Assembly: GCA_016782825.1 (NCBI GenBank)
Contig: JADHXT010000240.1
Coordinates: 1 to 5,940 of the forward strand
From: Candidatus Brocadiia bacterium
GTDB lineage: Bacteria; Planctomycetota; PUPC01; DSUN01
Direction of reading: 5' to 3'
Length of the DNA stretch: 5,940 bases
Made by a program: the position numbers and the translations under genes. Numbering within the stretch: the stretch's first letter is position 1; every line of letters begins with the position of its first letter. Under the pieces are notes generated by a model. It searched no databases. It was not told the origin of the DNA and saw nothing but the letters and a program-made list of their open reading frames with translations. This document shows, piece by piece, positions 1 to 4,167 of the stretch.

Positions 1-723
1 CGCTCCCTCGAGCGCATCTGGCTCGACCACATGCGGCAGTGGGTGAACCGCAAGATGCACCCGCTGGAGAATATGCCCGACTACGGCCGCGAGATCACCC
101 ACATCGTTTCGGATGTGGCCCTCTTGCTCCTGCTCGACGACCCGCAGCGCAGCCGCGAGACCCTCCTGCTGCGCTTCGTGCAGAAGGGCATTGACTACTA
201 CGGCGTCGTTCGCTCCGACGGCAATCTGTGGATCGCCAACGGCGGACACAACTCGGGCCGCAAGTGGCCCATCCTGTTCGCTGGCCTCCTGCTGAACCAC
301 GACGGGATGATGCGTGTGAAGGCCACTTTCCAGGAAGACCAGCAGACCTACTACGGCAAGGGCTCCCGCGGCCAGAAGGCCCTCTGGACCATCGCCCCCG
401 GCAACGCCAACCGATGCCACGAAGAAGCGGACCCCGACACCTGGGCCACCTTCGGCGACCAGCGCGGCAACAACGGACTCAAGGCCGAGGGCTACCGCAA
501 GCTCAACGGCCCCACCTGGGTCGGCCAGGCCCTCGCCGCACGCCTCACAGGCATGACGGACTACTGGAACCATCCGCCCTTCTTCGACTACGTGGACCGC
601 TGGTGGCGCGAGACTCAGAGCGCCAGGCCCTTCGTGAAGGCCATGTGGACCCTCTACCGCGACCGTGCCGATGCCATCGGCAAGAGAGGGAGACCACAGA
701 TGAACACGGATGGACACAGATAG
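1..723 (+). CDS. C-terminal part of a protein of unknown family (5' end outside window)
   Basis: The reading frame is open from the first base, so this is the 3' end of a longer gene; 240 residues are visible. I do not recognise the family. The visible part is soluble, helix-forming and rich in aromatic residues. Early on it has a leucine-rich helix (SDVALLLLLDDP), then NLWIANGGHNSGRKWP, and near the end HPPFFDYVDRWWRE. The helix and aromatic pattern would fit an alpha/alpha-toroid carbohydrate-active enzyme such as a polysaccharide lyase, but no catalytic motif was identified, so that is only a guess. The last ~14 residues (GKRGRPQMNTDGHR) and the TAG stop lie in a repeat that recurs at 973-1004, so the original C-terminus was probably slightly different. 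No terminator hairpin with a T-run follows. Confidence 0.75.
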   Translation, partial: RSLERIWLDHMRQWVNRKMHPLENMPDYGREITHIVSDVALLLLLDDPQRSRETLLLRFVQKGIDYYGVVRSDGNLWIANGGHNSGRKWPILFAGLLLNHDGMMRVKATFQEDQQTYYGKGSRGQKALWTIAPGNANRCHEEADPDTWATFGDQRGNNGLKAEGYRKLNGPTWVGQALAARLTGMTDYWNHPPFFDYVDRWWRETQSARPFVKAMWTLYRDRADAIGKRGRPQMNTDGHR

Positions 724-724
724 G
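693..724. repeat. 10-bp-period tandem repeat, copy 1 (CACAGATGAA type)
   Basis: Three consecutive 10-bp units follow one another: CACAGATGAA (695-704), CACGGATGGA (705-714) and CACAGATAGG (715-724). The block overlaps the 3' end of the upstream gene and supplies its TAG stop (721-723). A second copy at 973-1004 differs by three bases over the first 30. Such CACAGATGAA strings are, as I recall, frequent between genes in Planctomycetota-like genomes; their role is unknown. Confidence 0.8.
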
Positions 725-737
725 ACCGCAGATCATC

Positions 738-769
738 ACGAATGCCACGAATCGACGAATCGGACGAGT
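738..769. repeat. Degenerate ACGAAT repeat
   Basis: ACGAAT occurs at 738-743, 747-752 and 755-760, followed by ACGAGT at 764-769. The spacing is 9, 8 and 9 bases. It looks like a decayed member of the 8-10 bp period repeats found elsewhere in the window. Confidence 0.6.
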
Positions 770-838
770 GAAGAAGGAAAGAAGATGGGGAATAGGGTGG
801 CTGACGCCTCGCCTCATCGCGGGCATCAGCACCGCCAG

Positions 839-873
839 TCCTACTGGTCCTATCCGTCCTATCGGTCCTATGG
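839..873. repeat. 9-bp tandem repeat TCCTATCGG, four units
   Basis: Four units in a row read TCCTACTGG (839-847), TCCTATCCG (848-856), TCCTATCGG (857-865) and TCCTATGG (866-873, one base short). The first unit also forms a small hairpin with the preceding CCAG (835-838 with CTGG 844-847). Confidence 0.85.
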
Positions 874-880
874 CTTCTTC

Positions 881-971
881 TGGCACGACCGCCCTCGGCT
901 GTGAAAGAGGAAGAACCAGACTCGGATGTTCACCACAGAGCACGCAGAGTCCGCCGAGCGAAGAGGGAGGG
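881..971. repeat. ~90-bp direct duplication, copy 1
   Basis: This stretch matches 1026-1115 with about six substitutions and one single-base indel. It begins with TGGCAC and a hairpin whose left arm has decayed (CACGACCG 884-891 against CGGCTGTG 896-903, two mismatches). Its second half carries AGAG/CGAG at 9-bp spacing (937, 946, 955), a further short-period pattern. Confidence 0.85.
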
Positions 972-972
972 A

Positions 973-1004
973 ACCACAGATGAACACAGATAGACACGGA
1001 TAAG
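973..1004. repeat. 10-bp-period tandem repeat, copy 2 (CACAGATGAA type)
   Basis: Units CACAGATGAA (975-984), CACAGATAGA (985-994) and CACGGATAAG (995-1004) repeat the block at 693-724. Both copies follow a purine-rich GAGGGAG stretch, which suggests that the repeated unit extends a little to the left of the CACAGATGAA part. Confidence 0.8.
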
Positions 1005-1025
1005 AGGCAGATCAGCCGGATCATG

Positions 1026-1115
1026 TGGCACAGCCGCCCTCGGCTGTGGAAGAGGAAGAACCAGACTCGGATGTTCACCGCAGAGCACCCAGAGTACGCC
1101 GAGGAAGAGGGAGGG
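1026..1115. repeat. ~90-bp direct duplication, copy 2, with intact hairpin
   Basis: Second copy of 881-971, exactly 145 bases downstream at its left edge. It keeps a perfect palindrome: CACAGCCG (1029-1036), loop CCCT, CGGCTGTG (1041-1048). No T-run follows, so it is unlikely to be an intrinsic terminator. Confidence 0.85.
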
Positions 1116-1117
1116 GA

Positions 1118-1172
1118 GAACCCCCTCTTCAGCCCAAAGGGCTATCCCATCACGCCCCGTGGGGGCTCAAGC
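1118..1172. repeat. Short form of the composite hairpin element
   Basis: It contains two small hairpins, AGCCC-AAA-GGGCT (1131-1143) and GCCCC-GTG-GGGGC (1154-1166). The left part (1125-1143) matches 2244-2262 and the right part (1144-1171) matches 2447-2474, so this is the long element at 2240-2475 without its middle. Confidence 0.8.
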
Positions 1173-1215
1173 CACCCGCAGATGGGAACCGGAAACGTGC
1201 CCGCGGCGTCCGCAC

Positions 1216-1243
1216 TTGACACCGCCGCGCGGTGGGCTACAAT
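1216..1243 (+). promoter_or_regulatory. Sigma70-type promoter for the 1369-2040 gene
   Basis: A perfect -35 box TTGACA (1216-1221) lies 16 bases from a good -10 box TACAAT (1238-1243). Transcription would start near 1250, giving a leader of about 120 bases before the chosen start codon at 1369. Confidence 0.75.
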
Positions 1244-1354
1244 CGCCGGCACGTCAGGAGGGCACCATCCACACCCGCATTCGCGGTCAGCCTATGCAAC
1301 ATTCCAAGCCGGATTCTGTGTGTTAGATGGATCGGCCTGACCATCGTTGGGTGC

Positions 1355-1360
1355 AAGGAG
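1355..1360 (+). promoter_or_regulatory. Ribosome binding site that fixes the start at 1369
   Basis: AAGGAG sits 8 bases before the ATG at 1369. The in-frame ATG at 1327 has no Shine-Dalgarno sequence and would put charged residues before the signal peptide, so 1369 is preferred. Confidence 0.8.
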
Positions 1361-1368
1361 ACAGAGGA

Positions 1369-2040
1369 ATGATACGGAACCAACTCCCGGTTGCTTTCTT
1401 GGCTTTGGCTGTGACGACCGTATGCCTTTGTCCTATCGGTTGCAGGGCCACCCCGGCCAGTCGCAATATGCACGATCTGAGCCTGGAGGAACTGCGCGAA
1501 GAGAGAGATCGCCTTGTGAGAACGTCACGGGAGATAGGCGGCATGATGTCCCCCGAAGAGGATCAGCGGATGCAGCTCATGTTGGAGGTCGCCGCTCTCC
1601 GTGCCCTCCGCGAGATCCATCTCGGTCGCGGCGCGTCTCGCAAGGAGACGCCCGCTACGCCCCTGTTGACCCTGCCTCGGGACCCTCTGCAACTCACGAT
1701 CGTGCAGCGTGAGTCGAAGTCCATTGGCGGCTCCAGTGGCACGGTGCGGGTGCGTATCGGCGACATCACAGCGGGGCAGGTGCTGGTGGAGGTCGTGCCG
1801 CGTTCGGGGCCGGCATTCGTGGACACTGTTTCTATGAAGCCCGGTGATGTGGTCAAGTTCGGTGTGGCTCAACAAGTGCACTACCTTACGCTGACCAAGC
1901 TTCGGAACTTCCTCGTGGGGGATGACTTCGCGGTGTTCGAGGTCTCCGCGCAGGCTCCGTCCGCGAAGCGGCTGGAGGCCCTCCGCAAGGCCGCGCAGCC
2001 ACCCGCGGCCCCGAAGGGCGCCCGAAACAAAGGTTCCTGA
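1369..2040 (+). CDS. Hypothetical exported protein, possibly a lipoprotein
   Basis: The family is not recognised; 223 residues. The N-terminus is a signal peptide: MIRNQ, then a hydrophobic stretch (about residues 6-24) ending in CPIGC. Cys25 could be a lipidated cysteine, but the lipobox (P-I-G-C) lacks the usual Leu at -3, so signal peptidase I cleavage is also possible. Next comes a charged, probably coiled-coil helix region (about 36-83, LSLEELREERDRLVR), a linker rich in Pro and Thr, and a beta-rich domain (about 105-195, GTVRVRIGDITAGQVLVEV) that may be a small sandwich fold. The tail is rich in Ala, Pro and Lys. It has its own promoter and a strong ribosome binding site, so it looks like a functional single-gene unit. 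The TGA stop lies inside a repeat-like palindrome (2029-2048), so the last three residues (KGS) may come from the repeat. Confidence 0.8.
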   Translation: MIRNQLPVAFLALAVTTVCLCPIGCRATPASRNMHDLSLEELREERDRLVRTSREIGGMMSPEEDQRMQLMLEVAALRALREIHLGRGASRKETPATPLLTLPRDPLQLTIVQRESKSIGGSSGTVRVRIGDITAGQVLVEVVPRSGPAFVDTVSMKPGDVVKFGVAQQVHYLTLTKLRNFLVGDDFAVFEVSAQAPSAKRLEALRKAAQPPAAPKGARNKGS

Positions 2041-2048
2041 CCCCTTTT
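2029..2048. repeat. Imperfect palindrome AAAGGTTCCTGACCCCTTTT at gene end
   Basis: AAAGG (2029-2033) can pair with CCTTT (2043-2047). I recall very similar strings, usually read as the reverse complement GGGTCAGGAACCTTT, as dispersed repeats in planctomycete-like genomes, sometimes near REP-associated transposases. Only one copy is in this window. It supplies the TGA stop of the upstream gene. With the short T-run it could act as a weak terminator, but the stem is poor. Confidence 0.45.
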
Positions 2049-2058
2049 CCCACCCGAC

Positions 2059-2211
2059 ATGTACAACAATGGCCTCAAGGACGCTCAGGAATACGTCGCC
2101 AGAACCGGCGCTGGCAGCCCGTCTCGACGAGGCAGGTACATGCTCGAGCTACTGCGTGACGTTGAGACCAAGCTGGGAGACTCAGAGACCGCCCGAACCC
2201 AGACCGCCTGA
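2059..2211 (+). CDS. Possible small protein of 50 residues, or a gene remnant
   Basis: An ATG 18 bases after the previous stop opens a frame of 50 codons, starting MYNNGLKDAQEYVARTGAG and continuing with a charged helix (RYMLELLRDVETKLGD). The composition is protein-like rather than low-complexity. Against it, there is no Shine-Dalgarno sequence before the ATG, and the TGA stop (2209-2211) falls inside the hairpin CCGCCTGAAGGCGG, so the true end may have been cut off by that repeat. It may be a small protein read from the upstream transcript, or the leftover of a larger gene. No family is recognised. Confidence 0.3.
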   Translation: MYNNGLKDAQEYVARTGAGSPSRRGRYMLELLRDVETKLGDSETARTQTA

Positions 2212-2217
2212 AGGCGG
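2204..2217. repeat. Small hairpin CCGCCT-GA-AGGCGG
   Basis: A perfect 6-bp stem (2204-2209 with 2212-2217) closes a 2-base loop. The sequence just after it, CGAGCGAAGAGG at 2223-2234, is identical to 955-966 in the first duplication copy, tying it to the same repeat family. Confidence 0.6.
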
Positions 2218-2239
2218 GACTCCGAGCGAAGAGGAAGGA

Positions 2240-2475
2240 ACGCCTCTTCAGCCCAACGGGCTGACAGGGGATAGCCCAGAGCCTGCCCTGAGCGAAGCCG
2301 AAGGGGCAACGCCCTGGGTCACGCGCCCTCACATTCCCAAGCCCTGAATGGGCGGAATAGTTGTGCCGCCCCCACAGGGCTTTGCGGATGGGCGGCCCTT
2401 TCCCAGGGCGGCGCCGCTCGCATCCGCTCGCGGCTTCCCCTGGGCTATTCCATCACGCCCCGTTGGGGCTCAAGA
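2240..2475. repeat. Long composite hairpin element
   Basis: A run of perfect stems with almost no gaps: CAGCCC/GGGCTG (2249-2263), CCCAG/CTGGG (2275-2279 with 2314-2318, split by an insertion), GCCC/GGGC (2341-2353), GCCGCCC/GGGCGGC (2365-2371 with 2390-2396), CCCAGGG/CCCTGGG (2402-2408 with 2438-2444) and GCCCC/GGGGC (2457-2469). The outer ends match the short form at 1118-1172. No coding capacity is seen. It resembles a non-autonomous, structure-rich mobile or REP-like element; no transposase is present in the window. Confidence 0.75.
2280..2304. repeat. 25-bp insertion inside a hairpin stem
   Basis: Removing these 25 bases joins CCCAG to GGCAACGCCCTGGG and restores a perfect 8-bp stem, CCCAGGGC-AAC-GCCCTGGG. 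The inserted core (GCCTGCCCTGAGCGAAGCCG) resembles a short repeat I recall as widespread in bacteria (CCTGCCCTGAGCGAAGTCGAAGG). That recollection needs a search. Confidence 0.6.
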
Positions 2476-2529
2476 CCCCTTCCACAGATGAGAACTGAGG
2501 GGAGCGGCGTCAGGTCTACATTATTCATT

Positions 2530-2570
2530 CTTCGTGGCTGTCTTGGTGGCTTGGGGGCTTCGTGGCTTGC
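2530..2570. repeat. 8-bp tandem repeat CTTSGKGG
   Basis: Units CTTGGTGG (2542-2549), CTTGGGGG (2550-2557) and CTTCGTGG (2558-2565) are contiguous, followed by a partial CTTG. A further CTTCGTGG at 2530-2537 is separated from them by four bases. Confidence 0.75.
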
Positions 2571-2602
2571 CGTTGGCCGCGATCTCGGGGTAGCTGGGCG
2601 GA

Positions 2603-2687
2603 GTGGACAACGTGGACGGAATGGACGACGTGGACTTGGGACAAGAGGCCGCCGGGGCTTGCTGTCCATGCAGTCCACATTGTCCAC
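2603..2687. repeat. Inverted repeat built from 9-bp RTGGACNNN units
   Basis: The left arm is a tandem of GTGGACAAC (2603-2611), GTGGACGGA (2612-2620), ATGGACGAC (2621-2629) and GTGGAC (2630-2635). The right arm is the same motif on the other strand: GTCCATGCA (2664-2672), GTCCACATT (2673-2681), GTCCAC (2682-2687). Positions 2603-2626 pair with 2664-2687 at 21 of 24 bases across a 37-base spacer, so the transcript or single strand could fold into a long hairpin. Confidence 0.8.
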
Positions 2688-2775
2688 TCTTCACGTGGCG
2701 CGGCCGGGCGGGTCGCCTGTTGGCTCCGCTCTCTCTGTGTGTGAGGTCTTCTGGGGCGGCGGCTGCGAACGGGGT

Positions 2776-2804
2776 TTGCGCCGCGCGGGCGAAACAAGTA
2801 CAAT
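2776..2804 (+). promoter_or_regulatory. Possible promoter of the redox operon
   Basis: A good -10 box TACAAT (2799-2804) lies 17 bases after TTGCGC (2776-2781), which matches TTGACA only at its first three bases. It is the best candidate upstream of the operon and would give a leader of about 120 bases. The -35 is weak, so an activator may be needed, or another promoter is used. Confidence 0.4.
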
Positions 2805-2864
2805 TCCTGACGGCACCGAGCGAGCCGCCTGTGTGCAGCCTCTGGGCGAGGTCTGTCGCGGCGG

Positions 2865-2902
2865 CTGCGGGGCATGGGGTGTGGTTCCATGCCCCCGTGC
2901 AG
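2865..2902 (+). promoter_or_regulatory. Leader hairpin before the MvhD-like gene
   Basis: GGGGCATGG (2869-2877) pairs perfectly with CCATGCCCC (2887-2895) over a 9-base loop. The stem extends by CTGC (2865-2868) with GCAG (2899-2902) across a 3-base bulge, giving 13 pairs. It ends 28 bases before the start codon and is not followed by a T-run, so a role in mRNA stability or protein/ligand binding is more likely than termination. An in-frame ATG at 2874 is buried in the stem. Confidence 0.5.
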
Positions 2903-2930
2903 ATTGCCAAGGGACGATATCGAGGATGCG

Positions 2931-3431
2931 ATGAGCACAAGCTCTGAGACCGATGCTGGCACCGAGCAGTCCACCGCGGGCGCCGTGGCAGGGGGCGACT
3001 TCGAGCCCCGCCTCGTGGCCTTCGTGTGCAACTGGTGCACCTACGCCGGCGCCGACCTGGCGGGGACGAGCCGCCTGAAGTATGCGAGCAACGTGCGGGT
3101 GTTTCGCGTGCCGTGCAGCGGGCGCATCGATCCGCTGTTCCTGGTGAAGGCGTTCGAGCGCGGCGCCGACGGCATCCTGGTGAGCGGCTGCCACCCGGGC
3201 GACTGCCACTACGCCGAGGGCAACTACTACGCGCGGCGGCGCTTCGCCATCTTCCGCGAGCTGATGCAATTCCTCGGCATCGAGCAGGAGCGCTTGCAGT
3301 TCTCCTGGATTTCGGCGGCCGAGGGTGCGAAGTGGGCCGATACGATCAACAACCTGACCGCTCAGATCCGTGCTCTTGGGCCGTTTGAGGGGTACAAGTC
3401 TCTCGTCGAGGCTTCTCAAGGCCCCACGTGA
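2931..3431 (+). CDS. mvhD: MvhD/FlxD-family [2Fe-2S] electron-transfer subunit
   Basis: This is the small iron-sulfur protein that passes electrons from a hydrogenase, formate dehydrogenase or Flx NADH module to HdrA of heterodisulfide-reductase complexes in the cytoplasm. The product has 166 residues, slightly longer than the usual ~140 because of a Ser/Thr/Glu-rich N-terminal extension (1-25). The family pattern is complete: CNWCTYAGAD (Cys33, Cys36), PCSGRID (Cys62) and SGCHPGDCHY (Cys87, Cys92), which hold the [2Fe-2S] cluster. The ATG at 2931 has GAGG five bases upstream; the in-frame ATG at 2874 lies in a leader hairpin and would add residues untypical of the family. It opens an operon with three further genes, the last two encoding FlxC- and FlxB-like proteins, so FlxD is the likely role. 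No HdrA domain is fused, and no hdrA is seen in the window. Confidence 0.9.
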   Translation: MSTSSETDAGTEQSTAGAVAGGDFEPRLVAFVCNWCTYAGADLAGTSRLKYASNVRVFRVPCSGRIDPLFLVKAFERGADGILVSGCHPGDCHYAEGNYYARRRFAIFRELMQFLGIEQERLQFSWISAAEGAKWADTINNLTAQIRALGPFEGYKSLVEASQGPT

Positions 3432-3459
3432 GCACCTGAGGGAACACCACCCTTCCCGT

Positions 3460-3465
3460 AGGTGA
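3460..3465 (+). promoter_or_regulatory. Ribosome binding site for a GTG start at 3472
   Basis: AGGTGA lies six bases before GTG at 3472. The next in-frame ATG (3481) would be 15 bases away, so GTG is the better start. Confidence 0.6.
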
Positions 3466-3471
3466 TCAATC

Positions 3472-4146
3472 GTGGCAGAGATGTACGACAAGAAGCGCGA
3501 CCGGTGGCAGCGCAAGTTCAAGTATCCGTGGCGGCTGCGGCTGCTGTTCGTGTTGCCGCTGCTGGTGATCACGGGCGTGGTGCTGTTTTTCACGTTGGAC
3601 CGCGTCGAAGAGGTGGAGCGCCTGGCCCGAGCGAAGTTCTTCCTCGAAGAGCACGCCAAGGTGCGCTACGCGCTCTACGCGGTGGTCGGACTGTTCAGCG
3701 TGTGGTGTCTCTACGGCTCGTTCCGCTCGTGGATGGCTTACATCATCGTGTCGCCCAGCTCGATCAAGCACCACATCATCGGCCACGGCCGCCAGCGCGT
3801 GAGCTGGGAACACATGACGAACATGGCCTACAAGGGGCGCCTGTTCGGCCACACCCTCACCATCTACGGCTCCGACGACAGCGACGTGTCGTTCCGGTCA
3901 TCCATCCAGCGGTACGACGAGCTCATCGCCCTGATCCACAAGAACGCATCGAGCACCGTCCGCGAGCAACTGGAGGCCCTGCTCGCCGACGACGAAGACG
4001 ACGCATGGGATGAGGACGAGGAGTGGGACGAAGATCAGGACCACGAAGACGGCGAGGAACTCGCCGAGGACGACGACACCAGTGAGGAACCGCGCGGCGA
4101 CAGCGACCGCGGTGCCCCCCCCGAAGACGACGAAACGCAAGAGTAG
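3472..4146 (+). CDS. Two-helix membrane protein with PH-like domain and acidic tail
   Basis: No named family is recognised; 224 residues. A basic N-terminus (KKRDRWQRKFKYPWR) leads into a first membrane helix (about 22-42, LLFVLPLLVITGVVLFF). A charged stretch (43-65) and a second helix (about 66-84) follow. Residues 85-157 (YIIVSPSSIKHHIIG, then RQRVSWEHMTNMAYKG) look like a bacterial PH-type domain as found after paired helices in YdbT-like proteins; this assignment is inferred from pattern only. The last 53 residues (172-224) contain 31 Asp or Glu. By the positive-inside rule the N-terminus, PH-like domain and tail should face the cytoplasm. The gene lies 40 bases after the MvhD-like gene and 21 bases before the FlxC-like gene, so it is probably co-transcribed. 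A role as membrane anchor or docking factor for the soluble redox complex is speculation from this position. Confidence 0.8.
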   Translation: MAEMYDKKRDRWQRKFKYPWRLRLLFVLPLLVITGVVLFFTLDRVEEVERLARAKFFLEEHAKVRYALYAVVGLFSVWCLYGSFRSWMAYIIVSPSSIKHHIIGHGRQRVSWEHMTNMAYKGRLFGHTLTIYGSDDSDVSFRSSIQRYDELIALIHKNASSTVREQLEALLADDEDDAWDEDEEWDEDQDHEDGEELAEDDDTSEEPRGDSDRGAPPEDDETQE

Positions 4147-4167
4147 GACCCCATCAAGAACACGCCC

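Larger units (their letters stand above)
724..1215. other. Repeat-filled intergenic region
   Basis: No convincing gene is seen on either strand; open frames here are short, repeat-derived and lack ribosome binding sites. In order it holds ACGAAT repeats, TCCTATCGG-type tandems, the first copy of a ~90-bp duplication, the second CACAGATGAA block, the second duplication copy and a short hairpin element. Bases 770-838 and 1173-1215 show nothing I recognise. No transposase gene or typical insertion-sequence ends are present. Confidence 0.7.
2041..2930. other. Long intergenic region: possible small ORF, repeats, leader of the redox operon
   Basis: Apart from a doubtful 50-residue ORF at 2059-2211, no gene is supported on either strand; longer open frames here run through repeats and lack ribosome binding sites. 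In order it holds a small hairpin (2204-2217), a composite hairpin element (2240-2475), an 8-bp tandem (2530-2570), an inverted repeat of 9-bp units (2603-2687), an unremarkable stretch (2688-2775), and the putative promoter and leader hairpin of the next operon. Confidence 0.65.

Noticed and set aside
1029..1048. Intrinsic terminator at the CACAGCCG/CGGCTGTG hairpin
   Set aside because: The hairpin is followed by purines, not a T-run, and sits inside a duplicated repeat.
1256..1272. Strong AGGAGGG ribosome-binding sequence in the leader of the 1369 gene, hinting at a leader peptide
   Set aside because: No ATG, GTG or TTG follows at a usable distance, so no small frame can be supported.
1327..1368. 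Upstream ATG start for the hypothetical exported protein
   Set aside because: No Shine-Dalgarno sequence before 1327, and the added 14 charged residues would spoil the signal peptide, while 1369 has AAGGAG at ideal spacing.
839..2687. CRISPR array
   Set aside because: The repeats are 8-10 bp with no constant direct repeat of 23-40 bp and no unique spacers of even length; no cas gene is present.
724..2775. tRNA or rRNA gene, or complete insertion sequence
   Set aside because: No cloverleaf with a T-loop motif, no rRNA signature and no transposase frame or matched terminal repeats were seen on either strand.
2874..2930. Upstream ATG start for the MvhD-like protein
   Set aside because: The ATG is buried in the leader hairpin stem, lacks a ribosome binding site, and the extra residues do not resemble the family.
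2691..3659. 322-residue open frame on the minus strand
   Set aside because: It lies opposite the MvhD-like gene, whose cysteine motifs are unmistakable; the minus-strand product is low in recognisable features and reflects high GC content.
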